The notes under the pieces were generated by a model that was not told where the DNA came from, made no database searches, and was given only the letters and a program-made list of their open reading frames with translations. The translations under genes and the position numbers were made by a program. Positions 20,054-30,836 of a stretch of 64,000 nucleotides of DNA are shown here, in pieces (the first letter of the stretch is position 1; each line of letters starts with the position of its first letter). Where the stretch lies: the NCBI RefSeq assembly GCF_949987535.1, contig NC_080078.1, forward strand, positions 53,346,207 to 53,410,206. The letters run 5' to 3'. This stretch comes from Balaenoptera acutorostrata. Lineage: Eukaryota > Chordata > Mammalia > Artiodactyla > Balaenopteridae.

Positions 20054-22559
20054 ATTCAGGCTCTTGGAAAACAAAAGGGGCTCTAATCCAGCTGCAGTTA
20101 ACCTGGTCTATTTCTAAGCCTTCACTGGACTTTTCTGTTTGTGTCTGTCATGCTTGGAAGACACTGGCTGTTCATTCCCCCTATGTAATTCTTCAGTTTA
20201 GGACCTGTTTATTTGGTCAGCTGGCTGTTTTCCTGTTTGCCATTAAGTGCAGTCTAATTTAATTAGACTATTTCTGTAAAGAGTTGGATACTCCAAGAAA
20301 GGATAAGCAAATGGAAAATTGGAATCAAAAAAATACAGTTTAAAGTTAAAAGAAAGATCTCTTGGGATAGAACTAATCTAGTAAATATTGGTAGTAAATT
20401 GCAATCAAATATAGAACCACAAAAATAATGATGGTAATACAATGAAAGTAGTAATTGCAATTTACTGTGTGTTTACTGTATGGCATGCACTGTTCTTAAG
20501 ACTTTTCATGCATTAATCAATTTAATACAGGAATATTAATTTCAAAATCTCTAAATTCAAATATCCATGGGGACCAAGAAAAAACATAAATCTGTGAATT
20601 AGGTTTGGTATAAGGCAATAGAGGAGTGCCAACACCTGTGGCCAACTGGAATTGTATTTCATGTTTAAAACACTCAAATTCAAAAATGTTAACAAGTACC
20701 AAGTAACAAGTAACAAGTAACAAGAGTCAAATAAAAAGCTCAGTTTAGTCTGCAGTTTGTGGCTCCTGATTTAGCTGCTCCATCAGAAGCAAGGGTATGA
20801 CAGCAAAGCTTGATTTATGTCCACTGGACGGAGGCTAAGAAGGCAATACCAGAAGAATCCCATTCTCTCAACCACAGAAACCCTAAAAGAATCAATAAAA
20901 AGCCTCAAGTCAATGGAAATAAAAGCCATGCAAGGGCTAATAATTTTTAGATGAAGTGTGTATTTTTTCTCCATCAAGTGGAATACCACCAGCAGGGAAG
21001 AATTGAACTTACCTTATGATTTCAGTTCCTATGCTGACTCACATTAGAAACAAATGTTTATAGTGCAGATGGTGCTGAAATCATCTCAGAGAAGTGGGAG
21101 TCCCAGGGAAACGTCCTCCTAGGAAAGTCTTGGGCTGGGAGCCCTTCAGACCTGCCAGAGTGGCTTCCCAAGACTTATTCTCAAGGAGGTCCTGCCCTGA
21201 TGTGGGCCTCTCTTCAGATCAGTGTCCTCACCTGCACACACCTGTCTTAACTCCTTTTAATTCTTAATTACCCACACTTGAGCCCCAGCCAAAACTGCTC
21301 TCCCTCTTGATTTAAAGCCTGTGCATTTAAAAAGCAAGAGACAGGCTGTGTTGTGTCCTAGAATGAACTCAGCCACATCCCTAGAGAATGCTCTTCTCCC
21401 AATCACCTAAAATTAGTTTTGGTTTTTCTTTTTCTTTTTGTAAATGTGTATTTCAAGAGTGGTTAGCCATACTCGGGTTTTATCAGGATAATTGATTTTG
21501 ATGTTTAGGGAGCGAGTATTTTCTAATTAGACAGTCACTCCTTCTAAACATGATGTTTACATCTTCTGCTTAAATTACTGTGGTTTTAGGTTGACCGTTT
21601 ACAACTCAGTCTGAGGGGAAACTAGACATTTGATCTCTTGGCCTTGGAGGGGTTTGGAGCAGTCTGGTTTTCACTCCTGAATTCTCCATCTCAGGTCAAG
21701 TTGGCAACTATAATGAATTTTCTCAGAGCCAGAAAACTGCAATGGGACCAGGTAGAAAGGTAAATGAGAGACTGGGGCCAGGCGAGAACTGTGCGATTGC
21801 AGAGGGTGGTCCTCAGGTCCTTGGTTACAAAGAGGAGCCGCCCAAAATTGCCAACTAGATTGCTGCCACATACCTGCCCAAGGTTGCCGCATCTGATTTT
21901 TCAAAGGAAGCTAGCAATATGGATTTTCATGTTAAATCTTCTGGTTTATCAGTGTTAGCACCTAAATTAGAAATTAAAAAAAATAAATAAAAGCCACCTT
22001 GCAGGTCAATTTGCAACTTCCAGAGTATCTGGGTAATATATTCTATAGGTATGTCTTTGGACATGATAGGCAACTACCCAGAAGTCTGCCGAGTCCTCCC
22101 AGCTCAGGGATTGGCTGCCATCCTCTTTGTTGCATGAATGGAGACATAACCACATCACGCTGGTGTTCTGAATCTGTGGCAAGGTGCTCCTCACTGGGAA
22201 GAAAAAGACACTTATACCTGGAATAAGCTTTTGACCCTATTCTAGGCAGCTCCTCTGGAAGGGACTTGCTAAATAATTTGAGATGTCTATTTTCCTATTT
22301 CCTCCTTTATCAAAATTTGGTGATGTGACTGCTAAACCCACAGGGTTTGGAATGGGGAATCTGATAAACCCAATTACAAGGTGTTTTATAGAAATGCTCT
22401 TTTTTAAGTCTTCAAGGCCAAATCCTTTCTCTGATGGATCTCTTTTTTTCATGAGGTCTGCAGAGGTGATTTGGAACATAAAGTGGTTACTCTGCTGACT
22501 TATCTTTGGGGTCTTACATGAGTGGCAGTCAATTCAGAGTAATTCTAGGTATAGCAGAT
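20054..22559. other. Unique-looking intron sequence
   Basis: No exon or clear repeat is recognised. A seven-base tandem repeat (AAGTAAC)n lies at about 20693-20722. Many open stretches of 60-80 codons on both strands have no homology I can recognise and no splice context worth reporting. Confidence 0.5.
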
Positions 22560-22985
22560 TTGAATTCCATTATCTTGGTCTACATGGTAAAAAATGACTA
22601 GTTATCCCCCGAATTTACATTCACCCTTTCATAGTGTCTGCTATGCCTGGATGGCAGCTGCCTAGACAAGAACAATGTTTACAAGCCCCCTCACTATCTT
22701 TGCACCTAGGGGGGCACTTGACCAGTTCTTGCCAATGAAATGTCAGGGCCAGCCTGTTAAAAGGCATATGGGGGCATCTCTACTGTCTATTTCCCTTTTC
22801 CAGCAAAGTCCTGGAGGATGATGGAGCCACATTATGGAAAGAATATGGTTCTCTAAATTACCATGTGGAAGCATGTTGTCTACCAACCAGAAACACCCAC
22901 AATGGACTGTTATATGAAAAAAGAAATAGAATTCTATTGTATTTTGGTGCTGTTTGTTACAGCAGCCAGTGTTATGCTAACCAAT
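22560..22985 (+). mobile_element. MaLR-like LTR
   Basis: Late landmarks 'cctggaggatgatggagcc', 'cccacaatggactgttatatg' and 'tttggtgctgtttgttacagcagccagtgttatgctaacc' follow the 3' half of MaLR-type LTRs. The 5' limit is uncertain. Solitary and diverged. Confidence 0.55.
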
Positions 22986-23351
22986 ACATTCTCAAATATA
23001 TAATTTGTGTTGCATGATTTATGTTAAGGTTAAGGGAATATGTGTAGTTATGACAAGTGTTTCTCCAATTTATGATTCATCTTTATTAGGCAATTTTATG
23101 CCATAAAGATGGTCTCTTAAGGTTGCTTGGGGGCATATTTGCTATTCTGGGTTTTAAGTAAAATTAGAGAATAATCCTAACAATAAATCTTGAGTACTTT
23201 ATAGCTATTTTATAGCTATAAGAAAGAGCTAGTGTTATGAATCCCAGGGGCATTATAATTTTCCATCAATCTTTATTTCTCTTCTACAAGAAAAGTGTTG
23301 GGTGAAAAAACCCTCCATTTTCTTCCATTGTTATCACTGGATTAAAATGTA
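22986..23351. other. Unique intron sequence
   Basis: Nothing recognised apart from AT-rich intron. Confidence 0.4.
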
Positions 23352-23429
23352 TTGGGTTGGCCAAAAAGCTCGTTCAGGTTTTCCATACATCTTATGGAAA
23401 AACCCGAAAGAGCTTTTTGGCCAGCACAA
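23352..23429. mobile_element. Mariner hairpin MITE
   Basis: A 78-bp near-perfect palindrome. The left arm 'ttgggttggccaaaaagct' pairs with the right arm 'agctttttggccagcacaa', and the loop is near 'acatctt'. TA dinucleotides flank it (23350-23351 and 23430-23431), the mariner target site. It matches the cetartiodactyl mariner MITE, analogous to MADE1 in primates. Transcribed RNA would fold into a long hairpin. Confidence 0.9.
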
Positions 23430-23949
23430 TATATAGTCTATGGCTAACATGAAGCTATTCTTATAAGGACAGAAATGGGAGACTTCAATTAAGTAATATT
23501 GCAAAACAATTTTAAGACATTATTCCTTTTTCTTCTGCTTCAAGAACAAACCTGAACTAGTCAGCTAAATCTTAATTTCTGCTTCCAACTTGCCATCAGC
23601 TGACCATCTCCTGGTGTGGATAACCCCAAGGCTGCTTCTAAAAACCTGGGTGACTTCTTCAAATCACCCAATCTAGGGGATTGAAAGCCCTTCTAATGGG
23701 TCATAGGCATCCTTACTTACACAGGGATAAATGACTTTAGGAAAAGCTACTGGTGACAGAAAAGTCTACTAGGTTCTACCAAACCTGTTCTAGTTCTCAG
23801 GTGACTTTGCTGGCCAGAAAGCCATCCTAATCCCAAATTAGGGAACATGTCCCAATACTTGCAATACTGGGCTGGATGGCAAACGCCATCGATTCATGGT
23901 TCAGTCTCTACATTTACTCACTTTTTTGCCTTTACTGCCTCATGAATTC

Positions 23950-24140
23950 TTTGATTTATTCATTCATTTATCCAAAATTTACTGAGTGCCCTTCTGTGTA
24001 CCTGGCACTGTGACTAATGCTAGACATAGAGACATGAACGAGACACAGCCCTGGTTTCAAGGAGTCCCCAGGCCAGTGGGAGATGTGAAACATAAAATAA
24101 TAATGTGATATGCTGAGATAAATACCATGATAAAGTGATA
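23950..24140 (-). repeat. L2 3' end fragment
   Basis: 'attcatttatccaaaatttactgagtgccc', 'cctggcactgtgactaatgc' and 'gacatgaacgagacacagccctgg' form the reverse complement of the L2 terminus. Confidence 0.7.
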
Positions 24141-24789
24141 AGCAACATACAGCAGTAGCACAGAGGAGGAAGTGATCATCTCTCCTTGGTATCCCAGAGT
24201 AGGAATTACCTAAGACCAGAAGTACTGGACATCATTAAATTCCTGTCCCTTTGCACACTTGTTCAGGTGACTGCCACTTAAATTTATCAAAGGCTCACCC
24301 ATATCATTTCCCTCTTACTCTCTGTGGCACATCCAATTACATTCCAAAATAACTGAAAAAGTAACAACATAAGAACTCCAAATTATCTTTTTAAAACATG
24401 ACTATTTTGTCTAATTGTAGGCTAAGTAAAATAAAACACTGTAAAAGTTGGAAATACCCCAGAGATCAGTGGCCAAGCAATAATAAAAACATTATTAAAT
24501 GCATAATTTTTCATAGTGCTAAATGAAATCCCACTCAGAAAACCTATCAATCTAATCCTTACCTATGAATGACCATCTTTCTATACATGTCAATCAAATA
24601 AATATTATAGAATTTTCAACTGTGGATAGAAGATTCCAACCTTGACTTCTTCGAGGTGGAAAAAACTTACTCTGCTTAACATTTCCAGTTATTTCGAAAG
24701 TGTATTTCAAGGCTTCCTAAAATTTCCTTTCTCTAAAATGTATAGTATCCTTTTGGTAATAATGGTAAAACAAAAATGATTAGGCCTGG

Positions 24790-25112
24790 GGCTTCCCTGG
24801 TGGCGCAGTGGTTGAGAATCTGCCTGCCAATGCAGGGGACAGGGGTTTGAGCCCTGGTCTGGGAAGATCCCACATGCCGCGGAGCAACTGGGCCCGTGAG
24901 ACACAATTACTGAGCCTGCGCGTCTAGAGCCTGTGCTCCACAACAAGAGAGGCCGCGATAGTGAGAGGCCCACGCACCGCGATGAAGAGTGGACCCCGCT
25001 TGCCACAACTAGAGAAAGCCCTCGCACAGAAACGAAGACCCAACACAGCCATAAATAAAAATAAATAAATAAATTTAAAAAAAACAAAAAAAGGATCCCC
25101 AGAATTGAAGCT

Positions 25113-25156
<44 letters not shown>

Positions 25157-25168
25157 ATTAAATAAAAT
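24790..25168 (+). mobile_element. Long CHR-type SINE with extra 3' sequence (possible 3' transduction)
   Basis: A standard SINE body runs to an (AAAT)n/A tail near 25092. Then 22 bp of non-SINE sequence follow (25093-25114: GGATCCCCAGAATTGAAGC and three T's), and a second (AAAT)n tract to 25168. The target-site duplication AAAAATGATTAGGCCTGGGG is at 24772-24791 and 25169-25188, so the extra segment lies inside the inserted unit. The G's at the SINE head overlap the duplication, so the start is uncertain by a few bases. Confidence 0.9.
25115..25168 (+). repeat. (AAAT)n microsatellite tail of the SINE
   Basis: About twelve AAAT units in a row ending the inserted unit at 24790-25168. Likely length-polymorphic. 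Confidence 0.85.
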
Positions 25169-25194
25169 AAAAATGATTAGGCCTGGGGCAAATG

Positions 25195-25378
25195 AAGTGG
25201 GTGAAGTTACATAGAGCATCAGCATCACCTGGGATCTTATTAGAAATGCAAGTTATCAGGCCCATGCCAAACTTATTGAATTAGAACTCTGGGTGTGGGG
25301 GATTAGTGATCTGTGCATTATTAAACCCTCTGGCTGATTCTGATACATCCCAAAGTTTGAGAACTACTGATTTAGAAC
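25195..25378 (+). mobile_element. MER5A-type hAT MITE
   Basis: 'agcatcagcatcacctggga', 'attagaaatgcaagttatcagg' and an end 'ccaaagtttgagaactactg' match MER5A. It lies directly after the SINE insertion site. Confidence 0.75.
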
Positions 25379-25569
25379 TTAAGGTAGCTTTGCAGGAGAG
25401 TCTTGTATACGTGGATTCTTGAGAACCATTTGTATATTTAATGATTAAGTCTTGCCAAAAAAGTAGTGTCAGATTTGGAAAGTATTTTGTAAAGCTAAAC
25501 AGATTTGACTATTGTCAAGGTACATATATCAGATGTAGAGTACTGGGTTCAATGACATTGAAATCTGGA

Positions 25570-26035
25570 TTGTTGAGGCTGTAGCATTATAATCTTGGGT
25601 GGCGGGGAGGCTTCTCATCCAACTCAGAAGTAGCTATAGCAGTGATAGTCATTGTTCAGCCTAGAGCCCTTTGGACTAACCATTACAATGTAGACTCTCC
25701 TATTTCCAACTGCCTGCTTTCTCTAGTAGAGAGCCCAGCTGCCTGGAAGTGCAGCCCAGTAGTTGGCATAAGCATATACTCTAGCCCCCTTACCCTTTAG
25801 ATGGAATAACTCTAAGGTGCGTCTTCTACATAGTCTCCCAATAGGGTTGAGCACCAGTTGCCCATGGTTGTAACTTGCTTGATAACAAACACACTTTTTA
25901 ATGCTGCCTTCCCTTTCCTGCCTCCCTTCCCTACCCTCTACTAGTTTCCTTGGATCACGTCTCAGAATCACTGCGTGTACTCAAATCCTTGTCTGAGGGT
26001 TTGCCTCTGGGGGCACGCAAACTAAGACATTCACT
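25570..26035 (+). repeat. Possible old LTR-like repeat
   Basis: The end 'cactgcgtgtactcaaatccttgtctgagggtttgcctctgggggcacgcaaactaagac' has the look of a recurring LTR terminus ('ctcaaatccttgtctcaggg' then 'aactaagac'). Family not named. The upstream limit is uncertain. Confidence 0.4.
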
Positions 26036-27254
26036 TAGTTTTTGAATTTATTAGCTGGCATATATTAGATGTAAAAATTACAGGGATTTACTTATAGTTT
26101 GGGGATTGATGTGCCCTGACGTATAATGCAGGTTGATATTATTTGACTTGCTTATAAATTACTTGAGCTGAAGATCTACCATAAATTGTCCAATGCCTAG
26201 ATTTAAGCTGAAAAACAGTCATTCCTTTCTGAATCTACACAGATCTATTTGGCCTTGAAGCACATTAAATTCAAGCAGCAATCCAAGTAAATGTGAATTT
26301 GGATATCTTTTGGTCTCTGCTATATAGACTGTAACCTCAGTGGTCATATATAATGTAGCAAGAATCTAAAACTGCTGTGAAATTATTTCTGTGGAGAAGA
26401 GACATTGATGTACAGGAGAAAAGATAGGCTGTGTCTGAAATGTGCCCAGCAGAGTGATGATGTGTGTTTATTTCCCTCTTCATTCAGCAGCATATGGAAC
26501 AGAGGGATAAACTCAAATGCCAATTGGTTTTGGTGTTTTTGTTACATAACATTTCAAGTGAAAGAAAGGCTGTCAAGAAAAATTATGCTGAACATTGAGA
26601 TGAATAAATAATGTATGATGTACTGAGCATATTCAGAAACAGTTTATCCCATCAAAAGAAGATCAGATGTATTTTGCAAGAGGAAATATGTTACTGCACT
26701 GAATTTAGTAGCAGAAATATAATGATACCTTTAAGAAAATGGCCTTTGCATTAAATAATAATTGAGTAACAATTCCAGAGATATAATGTATGTTTAAAGG
26801 AAAAGCTTTCTGCTTTAAAATAAATATCTGTTAAAATGTTTATTTTCAATGTTTTTCTAATAAATCAAGTTGATACTTTTTTCTCTTTAGCTTGCCTTCT
26901 AACCAAATGCTCTGTCTCAAAGAAAATGACCCACCTCACCAATTAATAAATTATCCTTAGTTTATATTTCAAACAAACATAGTAAGTGCATAATTCTTTA
27001 CTAAGAGTTCCTGTGCCTTGATCACATGTCATTAATACAAACATACAAACTAAACTTGTTTGCTTTATGCAAGTATGTTAGCAGTTCAGACTTGGGAGCC
27101 AAATGCAATCAACATTTTCAAGGAGAAATGCCACTAATCAACACATGGAACCTGATTTAAAATATGGTCTTTTGGATTAAAATATAATCAGGAATAGAAT
27201 TGGTGATTTGGCTTTCTTTCACCTTTGCTCAGCCATAAATTTCTATTTACTCTT
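26036..27254. other. AT-rich, repeat-poor intron; possible conserved noncoding element
   Basis: No transposon or exon is recognised. The block holds motifs such as GCCTTTGCATTAAATAATAATT around 26753-26762 in pieces resembling POU/homeodomain sites. This is only an impression; conservation was not tested. Confidence 0.3.
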
Positions 27255-27560
27255 TTTTTAAAATGTATTTTATATTGGAGTATAGTTGATTAACAATGTT
27301 GTGTTAGTTTCAGGTATACAGCAAAGTGATTCAGTTATACATATATCTATTCTTTTTCAAATTCTCTTCCCATTTATGTTATTACAGAATACTGAGCAGA
27401 GTTCCCTGTGCTATATTCAGCAGAGTTCCCTGTGCTATAGGTCCTTGCTGGTTATCTATTTTAAATATAGCAGTGTGTACATGTCAATCCCAAACTCCCA
27501 ATCTATCCCTCCCCCCGTTCACTTTCTTATCCTACTCCTCTAAAATATTTATTTTTATGT
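27255..27560 (-). mobile_element. L1 3' UTR fragment (cetartiodactyl type)
   Basis: 'attggagtatagttgattaacaatg', 'gtgttagtttcaggtatacagc' and 'aaagtgattcagttatac' are the reverse complement of young cetartiodactyl L1 3' ends. A 24-bp tandem duplication with core CAGAGTTCCCTGTGCTATA (copies from 27397 and 27421) is local to this copy. Confidence 0.85.
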
Positions 27561-27944
27561 CTAATATTTACTTAATAAATCTGTAACCAACTTCTTTGGA
27601 AAGCATGTAACAGAATAAAATTGCAAATGCGTCTGTCATGGCCACCAAGATGGTATGGACTCTTCTGAGAAAGTTGTGTCTACTATGAGGTCAAAATGAT
27701 GAGTTGAAAGCCAAGCAACTGGTTGGAGTTATTTAGTTTGTCATTGAACTTGAAAATTAATGAATGGTTATTCTATTAGTATAGGAATTCTTCCTGTGAG
27801 TTCTCTTAAGACATCAGGAAAATTATGTTCAAGAAACAAATGGGAGCACACTGATAATATACTAATTTCTCAAAGATAACAGCCTTAAGATGCTTTTCCT
27901 GCTTTACCCACTTAAGTCCCTGTGGAGGTGTATGAATTGCTACA

Positions 27945-28110
27945 GTTAATCATTGAATTGACTAATGAATATTTATTGAGCACTTACTAATGTAAATGGC
28001 TGGCTCTGTGGTAGTTGGCTTGGGGAATCCTGAATGGTGTTTAACATTTGTCTCTTAAGGGTTAAGAACTTAAAATATAATTGGTGAGCCAAGGTAAAGT
28101 TACACAATAA
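27945..28110 (-). repeat. L2 3' end fragment
   Basis: 'ttgaattgactaatgaatatttattgagcacttac' followed by a degraded 'gctctgtggtagttggc' follows reverse L2. Confidence 0.55.
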
Positions 28111-28309
28111 CATGAGCTAGTCATACAAGATGAATTGTCAAATCAGTACGTATTATTGATTTGGAAACTGTAAATCACTGTGGGGAGACTTGCATCGGAG
28201 TTAATCCATGAAATCAAAGCCTCCAATTACCAATCATGAAAATGAACTAATCACCAGTGTCTTAAGCACAAAGGTTTTCTTCCACTAGGCTTTTAGTAAT
28301 TTTTCTGTC

Positions 28310-28540
28310 ATAGTTGTCAAATAACAATGACTATTACTATGAATATTTATTAAGCATTTATAATATGCTGGACACTAGGTTAAGTGACTGGCATGAATTA
28401 TATGCATGGATTACCTCTTTGAATTCTTACATTATTCTATGAGGTAAATACTACTATCATTTAGTGGCTATGTCACACAGCTGGTAAATAATGAAGTCAG
28501 AATTCAAACTTAGTTATTCTTACACCACAGTTTCTACTTA
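28310..28540 (-). repeat. MIR element
   Basis: 'atgaatatttattaagcatttataatatgctggacac', then 'ctatgaggtaaatactactatc', 'gtcacacagctggtaaataatg' and 'cagaattcaaact' run in reverse MIR order over almost the full element. Confidence 0.8.
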
Positions 28541-28877
28541 CAATAACCTCCTCTTCTATCAAGCATTAGCAAGAAGCCATATATTTGTATTCCCTCAATG
28601 ATTCACTAAAGCAGAAAGTTGGTAGACGTTTTTATATAGAATAGTGGAAGAACAAAGGCAAAATTGATATACATTGTCATGGTAGGTAGAATGGAGAACA
28701 GGATATTATGTTCTTTTTTTCTTCCCTCTCGTATTCCCACTGTGTTATCCAGGTCTTACCACATCCAAGTAGACATTTATTCAGTTGAATAGTCTATACC
28801 TTTGAAAATATATGACATGGTCTAACAGACTTAGAGTCTACACTGAAAAAAAAAGACTTCAACAAGAAATATCTGAC

Positions 28878-29219
28878 TGGGCTTCCCTGGTGGTGCAGTG
28901 GTTGAGAATCTGCCTGCCAATGCAGGGGACACAGGTTCGAGCCCTGGTCTGGGAAGATCCCACATGCCGCGGAGCAACTGGGCCACAACTACTGAGCCTG
29001 CACATCTGGAGCCTGTGCTCCGCAACAAGAGAGGCCGCGACGGTGAGAGGCCCGCGCATCGTGATGAAGAGTGGCCCCCGCTCGCCACAACTAGAGAAAG
29101 CCCTCGCACAGAAATGAAGACCCAACACAGCCAAAAATAAAATTAATTAATTAATTAATTAAAATTAAAAAAATATATATATGTGTGTGTCGGCTGAAAA
29201 AAATTGCATAAAAAAAAAA
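28878..29219 (+). mobile_element. Long CHR-type SINE with an extended 3' tail
   Basis: The SINE body ends in an (AATT)n/A-rich tail near 29170. Non-SINE sequence follows (29172-29209, including 'gtgtgtgtcggctg' and 'ttgcat') and then a second poly(A) to 29219. The duplication AAGAAATATCTGAC flanks the whole unit (28864-28877 and 29220-29233), so the extra sequence arrived with the insertion. Confidence 0.88.
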
Positions 29220-29414
29220 AAGAAATATCTGACCAATCCTCAGAATTAGGAAGGGATCCTGAAAATGTCCAGAGAGATTAAAAAAAAAACCAACAGTTTC
29301 TTGAATTAATAGAAGTATGAGGTAAAAAATTCAAAGGTTTTCCAAAGATAGCCAGAATGCCATCTCTAGAAGGAAAAGTTCTCTGACTCAGTTGTGTGGG
29401 ATAAAATCACTTTA

Positions 29415-29552
29415 TAAAGCACTGCTACTCAAAGTACCAGGATGAGTAGTATCACATCAGGTTTACCCCAGACCCAGTGAATCAGAATTTACATTCTTAA
29501 CAAGACCTCTAGGTAATTCGTATGCACACTGAAGTCTGAGAAACGGATTTAA
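29415..29552 (-). mobile_element. MER5-type hAT MITE
   Basis: 'gcactgctactcaaagtacc', 'gtatcacatcagg', 'acccagtgaatcagaattt' and 'tgaagtctgagaaacgg' follow MER5A in reverse. Confidence 0.65.
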
Positions 29553-30186
29553 AGATATTTGTTATTAATTTTTAAATGTGCATATGAAGGGTTAAACTGA
29601 AAAAGTTTAGGCTGTGCTATTTTGAAATATTTTCTATTTTCAGCAGATGTTATTTATAAGAAAGTTACAGATTTGGTGCTTCTTTGAGATGAATTCAAGG
29701 TATTGAGCCAAATAAGACTGAGCTCACTGTTTCTATGTACTGGCCTTAGAAGTGGATGAACCAATTAGCAATAGGAAGGGGTATCTTACCAGACACAGGG
29801 TGTGTTATGGAATTATAGTAATCAAGAGATTGGTGCAGACACAAGGATAGACAGGTTAACCAATGGAATGGAATAGGTGGCTAAGAAACTGGTCCATGCA
29901 TGTATGCAAATTTTATATATGAGCATGGTGGCACGGCAGATCAGTGGGAAAAAGAGGAATTATTTGATAGATAAAGCTTTAAAATATGGTTATCTACATA
30001 AATAAATACGAAATTAGATCCTCACCACAAACCATGCACAAAGATAAACTCCAGATAGATGAAAGATTTAAAAGCCAAAACCAAAACTCTGAAACTTTTA
30101 GAAGGCAATATAAATAAATATCATTCAGACCTTGGGGTAGTTAAGTATTGCTTAAACAAGCCTCAATAGCTAATGATAAACATTAG

Positions 30187-30710
30187 GGGCTTCCCTAGTG
30201 GCACAGTGGTTGAGAATCTGCCTGCCAATGCAGGGGACACAGGTTCGAGCCCTGGTCTGGGAAGATCCCACATGCCACAGAGCAACTGGGCCCGTGAGCC
30301 ACAATTACTGAGCCTGCGCATCTGGAGACTGTGCTCCACAACACAAGAGGCCACGATAGTGAGAGGCCCACACACCGCGATGAAGAGTGGCCCCCGGGCT
30401 TCCCTGGTGGCGCAGTGATTGGGAGTCTGCCTGCTGGTGCAGGGGACACGGGTTCGGGCCCTGGTCTGGGAGGATCCCACGTGCCGCGGAGCGGCTGGGC
30501 CCGTGAGCCACAGCTGCTGAGCCTGCGCGTCTGGAGCCTGTGCCCCGCAACGGGAGGGGCCGCGATAGTGAAAGGCCCGTGCACCGCGATGAAGAGCGGT
30601 CCCCGCACCGCGATGAGGAGTGGCCCCCACTTGCCGCAGCTGGAGAGGGCCCTCGCGCGAACCGAGGGCCCAGCACAGCCAAAAATAAATAAATAAATAA
30701 ATAAATAAAT

Positions 30711-30742
<32 letters not shown>

Positions 30743-30836
30743 GAGTGGCCCCCACTTGCCGCAACTAGAGAAAGCCCTCACACAGAAACGAAGACCCAAC
30801 ACAGCCATAAATAAATTTAAAAAAAAATTAAAAAAA
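30187..30836 (+). mobile_element. Outer long CHR-type SINE of a nested pair
   Basis: The outer copy occupies 30187-30395 and 30754-30836 and is flanked by AAACATTAG (30178-30186 and 30837-30845). It is split just after 'gatgaagagtggccccc' in its body by a second SINE. Without the inner insertion it is a normal full-length copy. Confidence 0.9.
30396..30740 (+). mobile_element. Inner long CHR-type SINE, inserted in another SINE
   Basis: A 345-bp full-length copy in the same orientation as its host. The 13-bp duplication AAGAGTGGCCCCC is perfect (30383-30395 and 30741-30753). The body is GC-rich with many intact CpGs ('gcggagcggctgggcccg'), different from its neighbours. It also contains a short tandem duplication of the 'caccgcgatgaagagcgg' block (about 30580-30632). 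It ends in (AAAT)n and a long poly(A). Confidence 0.93.

Noticed and set aside
24707..25228. 173-codon open frame on the minus strand
   Set aside because: It is the reverse of a CHR SINE plus its (AAAT)n tails; the repeated LFIYL run is translated microsatellite.
30163..30764. Several long open frames (125-189 codons) on both strands
   Set aside because: All lie in the GC-rich nested SINE pair; similar frames recur at the other SINE copies (18.5, 19.5, 28.9 kb).
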